A DNA stretch of 22,452 bases from a virus: the IMG/VR virus record IMGVR_UViG_3300050123_000189, positions 1 to 22,452 of that record. One strand, written 5' to 3'. The position numbers were made by a program, and so were the translations under genes. Shown here one piece after another: positions 1-6,065 of the stretch. Positions within the stretch are counted from its first letter, which is position 1, and every line of letters starts with the position of its first letter. Below the pieces are notes generated by a model. It was not told the DNA's origin and did not search any database. It saw only the letters and a list, made by a program, of their open reading frames with translations.

Positions 1-114
1 TATAATTATAATGAAGTCGTCGCATATTTTATCTTGTATCTTTAGATATGCGTTGACAACTTTCAAATAGCAGAAATTGAAATATACTTTGAACAGTATG
101 AACGCTTTATATGA
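1..114 (+). pseudogene. C-terminal remnant of a degraded gene
   Basis: Read from base 1, the plus strand gives a coding-like stretch with one internal TAG (bases 43-45). The second half reads VDNFQIAEIEIYFEQYERFI and ends at TGA (112-114). The charged and aromatic composition looks like a real protein tail. It has no start inside the window and carries an in-frame stop, so I read it as the decayed 3' end of a gene that begins off the left edge. The family is not recognised. It sits next to another decayed gene, so this margin looks like eroded accessory DNA. Confidence is low because the stretch is short. Confidence 0.3.
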
Positions 115-175
115 GTTTTTTTACATATTATTATTAGAAAATAATAATTCAAATAATCTATTGGAGGATTAATTT

Positions 176-544
176 ATGGATTTGAGTTATTGTGCAATTA
201 ATATTTATGAGCATCTAAAAATAAAGTACATGGTTATTTAAAGCCAGAAATTGTTTCGATTTCAATTATGCAATCTGATGAAACAGTTTGGTTAGAAACT
301 ATTGAAATTGAAATGGTTGAAGGCTTTGAAAAGAAACTGTTAGAAGGATAGACTTAAATTTTATAACTAATGATGAAGAGGATGAAAATTTGCTTTTTGA
401 TTTAAAAGTTTCAATAGAAAAAATACCAAAATATTTATTGAAGAATTCTCTCCAGTTTCTATTATTAATACTACTGAATTATTTAACGATAATGCTTGTG
501 AAAAAATAAGCAAAATATATAATATTTTCGGAATAGATAAGTGA
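176..544 (+). pseudogene. frameshifted small gene, about 120 codons originally
   Basis: A ribosome binding site (TTGGAGGATTAATTT) precedes ATG 176, but the frame closes after about 21 codons. Coding sense continues in the other plus frames: frame of 176 to about 225, then the frame ending at TAG 349-351 (segment KVHGYLKPEIVSISIMQSDE), then the frame from 351 (DLNFITNDEEDENLLFDLKV), then the frame from 434 (FIEEFSPVSIINTTELFNDN) ending at TGA 542-544. Three single-base shifts join these into one acidic soluble protein of about 120 residues. No family is recognised. The intact RBS and the regular tail suggest recent inactivation. Sequencing error is possible but would need three independent errors in 350 bases. 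Confidence 0.6.
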
Positions 545-606
545 TTGTCTGTGATAAACTTGAAATACAAAGCAACTAAAATACCACATATTTAGGAGGT
601 TTTATA

Positions 607-1674
607 ATGGGTGGTAAGTTTGAATGGCAGAAATTCAAGGATGTGGATTTGAACGATGACTTTTTCACATCACTGAAAGAGGATTATAATGAGTTTCCTG
701 TTTGGTTTAAGAAAAAGAGCGATTCAGAAGAACATGCTCTAGTTTTTAATGATGAACAAGGGGTAGGTTCGTTTGTCTATTTGAAAAGAGAAAATGAGAT
801 AATTGAACTACAGGATAAAACCTTACCAGCCACACCTCGTGTGAAAATTGGAACGTTAAGACTAGCAGAAAGGTTTAGAGGCATGAGGCTTGGAGAGGGT
901 GCTTTGGGTGTTTCTCTTTGGAAATGGAGAGATGAAAAAGCTGAGGATATCTACGTGACTGTCTTTGAAAAGCATATAGAACTTATAAACCTCTTTGAGC
1001 GGTTTGGCTTGAAATGCGTTGGTATGAATAAACGAGGCGAGCGCGTATATTTAAAGAGCCGCAACAATATTGATTATAGTAATCCTTATAAAGCTTTTCC
1101 TTTTATTCGAAATGACTTCATCAAGGCAGGATTAATACCTATATTTGAGAGATTTCATGATAGGCTGTTTCCTTATTCGGAACTTACCGGAAGGAAGCGT
1201 GATATAGAAGAGCAAACTGCGGGTAACGGAGTTACTAAGGTTTACGTCGGGACACCATACACAGCGATGCATTATGAAGTTGGAGAACCGGTTGGAATCT
1301 ATCGTATATATGAAGGGGACACTGGCAAAACATATAAATCAGCAGTGACATCCTATTGCACTATAACCAAAATGGATATAATACGTGACAACGGAAGAGA
1401 TAATATTAGCCTTGAAGATTTTGTTAAAAACGCTGGAAACAAAACAGTTTTTACTCCTGAGGAATTGACAAGTATCTATGCACAAAGAAATGTTGTAATG
1501 CTAGAATTAGTTTATAACGGTTTCTTTGGTAAAGGTCATAATGTAAATCATAAGAATTTAAATGATCAAGGTTTATTTACTACTCATCCTTATAACTTGG
1601 ATTATACAAAAGAACAATTTGTAAAAATATTAGGAATGGGTGATGTCGATGTGCAAAATGTTATTATCAATTAA
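607..1674 (+). CDS. GNAT-like acetyltransferase with an unassigned, possibly PUA-like, C-terminal domain
   Basis: The product has 355 residues. ATG 607 follows a clear AGGAGG site. Residues 80-140 look like a GNAT core: a beta strand (VKIGTLRLAERF), a pyrophosphate-loop-like R-G-M-R-L-G-E-G (91-98) that would hold acetyl-CoA, and the LINLFERFGLKCVG segment (126-139) typical of the last GNAT helix and strand. Residues from about 205 to the end are a separate domain with VGEPVGIYRIYEGDTGKTYK (about 225-245) and a late strand-rich part, which resembles PUA-fold (ASCH/EVE-like) domains; this is inference. The gene overlaps the ASCH gene behind it by about 30 bases, so the two are probably translationally coupled and act together. 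The substrate is unknown. An RNA or modified-nucleotide target would fit two PUA-like domains. Confidence 0.7.
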   Translation: MGGKFEWQKFKDVDLNDDFFTSLKEDYNEFPVWFKKKSDSEEHALVFNDEQGVGSFVYLKRENEIIELQDKTLPATPRVKIGTLRLAERFRGMRLGEGALGVSLWKWRDEKAEDIYVTVFEKHIELINLFERFGLKCVGMNKRGERVYLKSRNNIDYSNPYKAFPFIRNDFIKAGLIPIFERFHDRLFPYSELTGRKRDIEEQTAGNGVTKVYVGTPYTAMHYEVGEPVGIYRIYEGDTGKTYKSAVTSYCTITKMDIIRDNGRDNISLEDFVKNAGNKTVFTPEELTSIYAQRNVVMLELVYNGFFGKGHNVNHKNLNDQGLFTTHPYNLDYTKEQFVKILGMGDVDVQNVIIN

Positions 1675-2017
1675 TCCCGAACACGTGGATAACATAATGA
1701 GTGGTATCAAAAAATATGAATTCAGAAAAGTTCTGTGTAAAGCTGGGGTTGATAAAATTGTTATTTATTCCACTTCACCTATTATGCGTGTTGTCGGGGA
1801 AGCAGAGGTTTTGGGCGTAATAGTAGATTCACCCAACAAAGTATGGCAATTAACGGCTGAATTTTCTGGCATAACCAAAGGCTTTTTTGATTCATATTTT
1901 CAAAGCAAAGAAAAAGCCGTAGCATATAAGCTTGGCAAGGTGAAAAGATACAAAAAACCGCTAACACTTGCTGATATCGGAATAAGCTTTGCACCACAGT
2001 CCTTTATTTATATTTAA
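1643..2017 (+). CDS. ASCH-domain protein
   Basis: This is a protein of about 124 residues. The N-terminus has the ASCH signature LLSINPEHVDNIMSGIKKYE followed by FRK, then a strand with IVIYSTSPIMRVVGEAEVLG. ASCH domains have a PUA-like fold, and characterised members act on RNA or modified nucleosides. Three starts are possible: GTG 1640, ATG 1643 and ATG 1649. I chose ATG 1643 because AGGA at 1632-1635 lies 7 bases upstream; ATG 1649 would match the usual short lead-in of the family better. The start lies inside the upstream acetyltransferase gene, and a strong terminator follows 10 bases after the stop, so the two genes form one closed transcription unit. Confidence 0.85.
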   Translation: MSMCKMLLSINPEHVDNIMSGIKKYEFRKVLCKAGVDKIVIYSTSPIMRVVGEAEVLGVIVDSPNKVWQLTAEFSGITKGFFDSYFQSKEKAVAYKLGKVKRYKKPLTLADIGISFAPQSFIYI

Positions 2018-2027
2018 AACATTGAAA

Positions 2028-2061
2028 CAGATCATAGAATTTAACTATGATCTGCTTTTTT
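2028..2061 (+). terminator. intrinsic terminator of the GNAT-ASCH unit
   Basis: A perfect 10-bp stem, CAGATCATAG (2028-2037) with CTATGATCTG (2045-2054), closes a 7-base loop and is followed by CTTTTTT. It lies 10 bases after the ASCH stop codon. Confidence 0.92.
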
Positions 2062-2248
2062 GATGCTTTTTAATAGCTATTCAACATTGGGCAATGTCCA
2101 AAAGAATTAAAACAACTTCCAATTTATTAAAAAGCAATTCTTTGATAATATTTTTTTTGAGTAATAATATGATTTGTTCTTATTTATCAGTAAAAAATAT
2201 TCAAACCCTTTATTATTAACATAAAATTAAATTTTTAATCAAAATATA
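2062..2248. other. AT-rich intergenic stretch without a gene
   Basis: This interval contains only short, stop-riddled frames on both strands. It has long A and T runs and no recognisable RNA gene. It separates the GNAT-ASCH unit from the Com-like gene and may hold upstream elements of the promoter at 2249. Confidence 0.5.
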
Positions 2249-2276
2249 TTGACAAATTTAATTTTTGTGATAAAAT
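2249..2276 (+). promoter_or_regulatory. probable sigma-A promoter for the Com-like gene
   Basis: A consensus -35 TTGACA (2249-2254) is followed by a 16-base AT-rich spacer and TAAAAT (2271-2276). Transcription would start near 2283 and give a leader of about 185 bases that includes the long hairpin at 2337-2438. Confidence 0.6.
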
Positions 2277-2336
2277 AATATTACCTTTAGAAGAAATATT
2301 TGCTAAAGATATTTATTTGATAAAGTGAATTATCGC

Positions 2337-2446
2337 AAAACCTATATACATATGCAAACAAAAAAGAGATTCTAAGAATTATAAGTGAAATTTTTCGCTA
2401 TAATTCTGCTCATTTGTTTATATATGCATATAGGTTTTTTATTTTG
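2337..2446 (+). promoter_or_regulatory. long near-palindromic leader hairpin with U-tract
   Basis: The outer arms are 2337-2362 and 2413-2438 (for example ACCTATAT with ATATAGGT). They pair over about 26 positions with two mismatches and one wobble. Inside, a second stem pairs AGAATTATA (2375-2383) with TATAATTCT (2399-2407) and extends with GTGAAA/TTTCGC after a bulged A. The right arm runs into TTTTTTATTTTG (2435-2446). The Com-like gene's RBS starts only about 10 bases later. In RNA this would be a rod of about 100 nt resembling an intrinsic terminator placed inside a leader, so attenuation is plausible. A short mobile palindrome (MITE-like) is the alternative. Confidence 0.6.
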
Positions 2447-2469
2447 TCTAAATTTAAGGAGGAATGACT

Positions 2470-2793
2470 ATGGTAAAAGAAGAAATAAGATGTAAGCACA
2501 GTCAAAGGATTTTCGATGTTTATGATGGTTCGCATTTAAACATCAGAATCAAATGTAACAATCGCAAATGCAAATATAAATCCATCTGTGAAAAAGAAGA
2601 GTCGATTTGCATTGGTCAGTTTGATAATTTACCGGCACTTAAATATATTCCTCGGAAATGTCCTGTCTGTGGACGCATAGTCTTTGATGCATCAACAAAC
2701 AGCTTCGGAAAGGTAGAAATTAAATGTACCCACTGTAATCAAATCGTTAACATACTAATCGGCGATGCTAAAAAACCCGCTTCTGCGGCATAA
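2470..2793 (+). CDS. Com-like double zinc-ribbon protein
   Basis: The product has 107 residues. I start at ATG 2470, which lies 7 bases after AAGGAGG (2456-2462); ATG 2464 is only one base from that site. The C-terminal half carries C64-P-V-C67 and C86-T-H-C89 with the spacing and hydrophobic pattern of phage Mu Com (IRCKNCNK..IEIRCPRCKRHI). The N-terminal half is a diverged copy (IRCK at 6-9, RIKC at 26-29, C34, C40, C47). Mu Com is an RNA-binding translational activator of the DNA-modification gene mom; that function is only a suggestion here. The gene stands alone between a long leader hairpin and a terminator, directly upstream of the structured leader of the sigma-like gene. Zinc binding is likely. 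The real target is unknown. Confidence 0.72.
   Translation: MVKEEIRCKHSQRIFDVYDGSHLNIRIKCNNRKCKYKSICEKEESICIGQFDNLPALKYIPRKCPVCGRIVFDASTNSFGKVEIKCTHCNQIVNILIGDAKKPASAA
2777..2788 (-). terminator. possible minus-strand terminator in the 3' end of the Com-like gene
   Basis: CCGC TTCT GCGG is preceded by a run of A on the plus strand (2770-2775). Read on the minus strand this is a short GC-rich hairpin followed by a T run. No minus-strand gene that it would serve was found, so it may reflect only the coding sequence. Confidence 0.3.
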
Positions 2794-2856
2794 CATTGAG
2801 AACATATTTCTTTTACTGAGCAATCTGAGCATAGGAAAAATCCTATAGCTACTAAG

Positions 2857-2896
2857 CGCCAGACAAGAACTTAACGGTTTTTGTTTGGCGTTTTTT
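2857..2896 (+). terminator. intrinsic terminator after the Com-like gene
   Basis: CGCCAGACAA (2857-2866) pairs with TTGTTTGGCG (2881-2890) with one wobble, and TTTTTT follows (2891-2896). A smaller hairpin, ATAGGA AAAA TCCTAT (2831-2846), stands just before it. Confidence 0.85.
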
Positions 2897-2923
2897 CATT
2901 TTTATAAAACTAAATAAATCATA

Positions 2924-3062
2924 CCGAGCAACGGAGTCGAATGTGAACTACCAAATAGCCGGATGAGTTACTAAACGAAAGTTTGTAATTTGTCCGGCTG
3001 TTTTGCGTTTAGTAACCATTCGGCTCTTTTTTTGTTTGCACGACTCCTCTCGGATAACGAGA
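2924..3062 (+). promoter_or_regulatory. structured two-state leader RNA with an intrinsic terminator
   Basis: Outer stems pair CCGAG (2924-2928) with CTCGG (3049-3053), GGAGTCG (2933-2939) with CGACTCC (3041-3047), and TGTGAAC (2942-2948) with GTTTGCA (3034-3040). Inside, the segment 2957-2977 has two possible partners. It can fold locally: AGCCGGA (2957-2963) with TCCGGCT (2993-2999), plus TTAC and AAAC pairing with GTTT and GTAA around a GAAA tetraloop. Alternatively GTTACTAAACG (2967-2977) pairs perfectly with CGTTTAGTAAC (3006-3016), extended by AGCCGGATG with CATTCGGCT, followed by CTTTTTTTG (3026-3034), which is an intrinsic terminator. TCTCG (3048-3052) can also pair with CGAGA (3058-3062) beside the RBS. 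Attenuation of the sigma-like gene is inferred; no known riboswitch class was recognised. Confidence 0.65.
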
Positions 3063-3076
3063 AGGAGATAACAAAA

Positions 3077-3505
3077 ATGGATTGGTATATAAGAATCGGC
3101 AAAGAGCTAGTACCTGTAACCGAAGAGGTTCACAAAGAGTATTACAAAATGGCAAGGCGTGAACGGTATATGGAAAATGATATCAAAGTTGGGCGCATTG
3201 AAATAAAGAACGAAAAACCCACATTTATATCAAGCAAAGAGGACTCTATGCAGCGTTTAATGGAGTTAGGTGCTGATTTTGAAGATGAGATTTCTTTAGA
3301 AGATATTATTTGTGATAAAGCCACGCTTGTTATTTTACAGCAAGCAATGGCAGAGTTGAACCAACAAGAACAGGAGCTTATACAAGCTATCTATTATAGA
3401 AATCTTACTACAAGAGAAATATCAGAACAAGAAAATGTATGCCAAACCACAATTGTTAAAAGACATAAAAAGGCGTTGGAAAAGCTAAAAAAATATTTTT
3501 TATAA
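3077..3505 (+). CDS. sigma-70-like regulatory protein (region 4 HTH)
   Basis: The product has 142 residues. The frame is open from 2990, but AAGGAGAT at 3062-3069 is correctly spaced only for ATG 3077, which gives MDWYIRIGKELVPVTEEVHK. The N-terminal part is a charged linker common to small sigma-like proteins of Firmicute phages and conjugative elements. Residues from about 85 to 140 form a region-4-like helix-turn-helix (LNQQEQELIQAIYYRNLTTR, then EISEQENVCQTTIVKRHKKA). Sigma region 2 is missing, so it probably acts as an accessory or partial sigma factor at early phage promoters. Its mRNA leader contains the two-state terminator described upstream, so its synthesis is probably controlled by premature termination. 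Confidence 0.8.
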   Translation: MDWYIRIGKELVPVTEEVHKEYYKMARRERYMENDIKVGRIEIKNEKPTFISSKEDSMQRLMELGADFEDEISLEDIICDKATLVILQQAMAELNQQEQELIQAIYYRNLTTREISEQENVCQTTIVKRHKKALEKLKKYFL

Positions 3506-3584
3506 AATCGGTGTTCAACCCACCCTCCCCATTGGCTAGTAAGTGAAGGGATTAATTCTCTATCAGAAAAGAGGAGGTAACCGA

Positions 3585-3764
3585 ATGAATCACAAAGTAA
3601 AAGTTGTTGGCCAAGATATGCAAGAAGAAATGGTTGGTGTGCTCACGGCTATAAGCATTGTTTCAAAAAGGCTTGCTGCAAGAATATCACAGCTTGATGA
3701 AAACAATGATGAAGATCAAAAAAACAAAAGTAAGTCACCACCTGGGAGCGAGGTGAAAACCTAG
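3585..3764 (+). CDS. small phage hypothetical protein
   Basis: The product has 59 residues, starting MNHKVKVVGQDMQEEMVGVL. GAGGAGGT at 3571-3578 is 6 bases before ATG 3585, so the longer open frame from 3543 is not used. The middle is an amphipathic helix (MVGVLTAISIVSKRLAARIS) and the tail is polar and probably disordered. The stop TAG shares its G with the GTG start of the next gene (TAGTG), indicating translational coupling. No function is known. Similar short proteins lie ahead of the replication genes in many Firmicute prophages. Confidence 0.65.
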   Translation: MNHKVKVVGQDMQEEMVGVLTAISIVSKRLAARISQLDENNDEDQKNKSKSPPGSEVKT

Positions 3765-4123
3765 TGAAACTAATTTTTATTTGCTCACCTTTTTCCGGTG
3801 ACATAGAGCGAAACACAGCAAAGGCAGCGAATTATTGCAGATTTGCATACAGCAAGAACGTAGTCCCATTCGCACCACATTTACACAATCTCCGGTTTCT
3901 TGATGAGAGCATATCTGATGAGAGAAATGATGGAATTAAGCTTGGAATTGAAATATTAGCAAAAGCAGATGAACTGTGGTGCTTTGGTGAAAAGTTTACT
4001 GAGGGTATGCAAGTAGAACTTAGATATGCAATTGAACATGACATACCAATTAAGTATTTTAACAGGATATGTGAGGAGGTAAAACCCTATGAGCAAAATT
4101 ATACTGACACTTGCAGTTGTTGA
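3764..4123 (+). CDS. DUF4406/DUF7768 nucleoside-deoxyribosyltransferase-like protein
   Basis: The product has 119 residues and a GTG start at 3764; GAGGTG (3750-3755) lies 8 bases upstream. The sequence begins MKLIFICSPFSGDIERNTAK and continues with VPFAPHL, FLDES, a DELWCFG strand (about 70-76) and a GMQVELRYA helix. This pattern is seen in the nucleoside 2-deoxyribosyltransferase-like fold of DUF4406-type phage proteins: an S-P-F/Y loop, a bound nucleotide site and the late G-M-x-x-E motif whose Glu corresponds to the catalytic one in the superfamily. It may act on nucleosides or nucleotides during phage growth; the substrate is not known. The 3' end overlaps the next gene by 35 bases. Confidence 0.78.
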   Translation: MKLIFICSPFSGDIERNTAKAANYCRFAYSKNVVPFAPHLHNLRFLDESISDERNDGIKLGIEILAKADELWCFGEKFTEGMQVELRYAIEHDIPIKYFNRICEEVKPYEQNYTDTCSC

Positions 4124-4385
4124 AGATTTAAGAACCCTAGCTAATAGCGTGGAGGCACTTGCCAATGCAATTCAAGAAAATGGATTACCTGAAGCGCCCA
4201 CGTCAAAGGGTTCAAAGTCTGTACCATTAACCCTTGAACAAGTCCGAGCGGTTTTAGCTGCAAAATCCCAAAACGGTAAACAACCAGAGGTCAAGTCTCT
4301 CATTACAGAGTTTGGAGCAACAAAACTCACGGATATTGATCCATCAAAGTATGAGGAACTTCTGAAAAAAGCGGGTGAAATTTGA
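4089..4385 (+). CDS. phage hypothetical protein with conserved C-terminal helical domain
   Basis: The product has 98 residues. GAGGAGGT (4073-4080) is 8 bases before ATG 4089. The N-terminal half is a helix (VEDLRTLANSVEALANAIQE) and a Pro/Ser-rich linker follows. The C-terminal part (TLEQVRAVLAAKSQNGKQPE, then VKSLITEFGATKLTDIDPSKYEE in parts) is a small helical module I recognise from many phage proteins, sometimes mislabelled in databases as an rRNA biogenesis protein. It begins inside the preceding gene and its TGA overlaps the ATG of the DUF2800 gene, so it belongs to the same operon. A link to replication or recombination is suggested only by position. Confidence 0.72.
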   Translation: MSKIILTLAVVEDLRTLANSVEALANAIQENGLPEAPTSKGSKSVPLTLEQVRAVLAAKSQNGKQPEVKSLITEFGATKLTDIDPSKYEELLKKAGEI

Positions 4386-5521
4386 TGTCTGACCACGCAT
4401 TACTCTCCGCTTCCAGTTCTCATAAATGGCTACATTGTACTCCGTCGGCTAGGCTTGAGGAGCAATTTGAAAACACCACTAGCGTGTATGCATCCGAGGG
4501 TACTGCTGCTCATGCACTTGCCGAACATAAACTGAGGTCATATTTGGATATTAAAAGTAAAAAACCCGTAAGTGAGTTTGATGGTGAAGATCTTGAATAT
4601 TATACAGATGTTTATGTGGATTATGCCTTTGAGCAAATCCAGAACGTAAGGCAAAGTTGCAAAGACCCTATAGTCTTAATCGAGCAAAAACTGGATTATT
4701 CACATTATGTTCCCGAGGGTTATGGTACAGGTGACCTTGTAATTGTAGCTGATGACACACTTGATATAGTTGATCTCAAATTTGGTAAAGGTGTGGCAGT
4801 ATCTGCCGAGGATAACCCTCAGATGAAACTATATGCACTAGGTGCATTGGCACTGTTTGATAGCCTTTATGATATTAAAACAGTCCGTATGACTATAGTG
4901 CAGCCAAGGCTTGAGAGTATCTCGACCTGTGAAATTGCCAATCAAGAACTAACTAGGTGGGCAGTAACAGAATTAAAACCTAAAGCTCAGCTTGCCATTA
5001 ATGGTGAAGGCGATTTTTGCTCAGGTGAACATTGCAGATTTTGCAGAGCAAGGCACACTTGCCGGGCAAGAGCCGAGGAACATTTGGCACTGGCACAATA
5101 TGACTTTAAACTACCTGCACTGCTTTCCAATGACGAAATCGCAGAAATATTGACAGTTGCTGATAGGCTTTCCACTTGGGCGAGTAATGTTTATTCATAT
5201 GCTACTGATTTAGCAATAAATGAAGGCAAAGAATGGACGGGGTTTAAACTCGTTAAAGGTCGCAGCAATCGCAAATACACAGATGAAGCCACAGTAATTA
5301 AGGTCTGTACTGAAAATGGCTACTCAGACATTTACAAGCAGTCACTCAAAGGTATTACTGATATGGAGAAGATGCTTGGTAAAAAACAGTTTAACACGAT
5401 TCTTGGTAACTTGGTAGAAAAGCCGCAGGGCAAGCCGGCCCTCGTTCCAATTACTGATAAAAGGCAAACTATCACATTAAATAATACGGCTATAGCCGAT
5501 TTTAAGAAAGATGAGGATTAA
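4385..5521 (+). CDS. DUF2800 protein, Cas4/RecB-like PD-(D/E)XK nuclease
   Basis: The product has 378 residues. ATG 4385 overlaps the preceding stop (TGATG). The N-terminus LSASSSHKWLHCTPSARLEE and SEGTAAHALAEH match the opening motifs of the RecB/Cas4 nuclease family. The active-site series is present: D117 in GTGDLVIV and D130-L-K132 in IVDLKFGKG, followed by a conserved Q-M-K-L-Y-A-L helix. Cys212, Cys217, Cys220 and Cys226 lie close together (FCSGEHCRFCRARHTC); Cas4-like enzymes use four cysteines for an iron-sulfur cluster, and these may serve here. The gene is immediately followed by the DUF2815 gene, the usual pair in Firmicute phages. A role in end-processing during phage replication or recombination is likely but inferred. 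Confidence 0.88.
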   Translation: MSDHALLSASSSHKWLHCTPSARLEEQFENTTSVYASEGTAAHALAEHKLRSYLDIKSKKPVSEFDGEDLEYYTDVYVDYAFEQIQNVRQSCKDPIVLIEQKLDYSHYVPEGYGTGDLVIVADDTLDIVDLKFGKGVAVSAEDNPQMKLYALGALALFDSLYDIKTVRMTIVQPRLESISTCEIANQELTRWAVTELKPKAQLAINGEGDFCSGEHCRFCRARHTCRARAEEHLALAQYDFKLPALLSNDEIAEILTVADRLSTWASNVYSYATDLAINEGKEWTGFKLVKGRSNRKYTDEATVIKVCTENGYSDIYKQSLKGITDMEKMLGKKQFNTILGNLVEKPQGKPALVPITDKRQTITLNNTAIADFKKDED

Positions 5522-5525
5522 TATT

Positions 5526-6065
5526 ATGGAAAACAACAAAACAAAAGTGGTAACTGGTAAGGTTCGTTTCAGCTATGCAAACATTTGGGAACCTAAATCA
5601 ATCAATGGCGGTGATGAGAAGTATGGCGTTTCTCTTATCATCCCAAAGGCAGATGCAAAGGCACTTGCTGAAATAAAGGCTGCTATTGAAACTGCAAAGC
5701 AAGACGGTAAGGCAAAGTTTGGTGGCAAAATACCTTCTAACTTAAAACTTCCACTTCGTGATGGTGATGTTGACCGTCCCGATGATGACGCATACAAAAA
5801 CAGCTACTTTATTAATGCAAACAGCAAAGACAGGCCCCAGGTAGTAGATAAAAATGTGAAACCTATTTTAGACCCAAATGAAGTGTATAGTGGTTGTTTT
5901 GGTAGAGCTTCGATTACATTTTATGCCTTTAATCAGAACGGAAATAAGGGTATAGCTTGTGGATTGCAGAATTTGCAGAAGCTTACTGACGGTGAACCAC
6001 TGAGCGGTCGCAGCAGAGCAGAAGATGACTTCACAACTGCTGATGACGATGATTTCTTATCATAA
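5526..6065 (+). CDS. DUF2815 single-stranded-DNA-binding-like protein
   Basis: The product has 179 residues. I start at ATG 5526, 8 bases after GAGGA; the in-frame ATG 5511 lies inside the DUF2800 gene and lacks an RBS. The protein opens with KVVTGKVRFSYANIWEPKSI and contains KYGVSLIIPKAD, the hallmark of DUF2815, an OB-fold family grouped with T7 gp2.5-type SSBs. The C-terminus is strongly acidic (EDDFTTADDDDFLS), as in SSBs that recruit partners through an acidic tail. It sits between the Cas4-like nuclease and the polymerase and shares one base with the polymerase start (TAATG). It probably coats single strands during phage DNA synthesis. Confidence 0.87.
   Translation: MENNKTKVVTGKVRFSYANIWEPKSINGGDEKYGVSLIIPKADAKALAEIKAAIETAKQDGKAKFGGKIPSNLKLPLRDGDVDRPDDDAYKNSYFINANSKDRPQVVDKNVKPILDPNEVYSGCFGRASITFYAFNQNGNKGIACGLQNLQKLTDGEPLSGRSRAEDDFTTADDDDFLS

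Noticed and set aside
367-570. 67-codon minus-strand frame in the left margin
   Set aside because: It lies opposite the frameshifted plus-strand gene, is low-complexity and hydrophobic, and has no ribosome site.
2990-3076. N-terminal extension of the sigma-like gene in the same open frame
   Set aside because: It covers the terminator hairpin and lacks an RBS, whereas ATG 3077 has an ideal one.
3506-3545. GTGTTCAACCC-like T-arm pattern after the sigma-like gene, considered as a tRNA 3' end
   Set aside because: No matching acceptor, D or anticodon stems occur upstream, and the preceding bases are coding sequence of the sigma-like gene.
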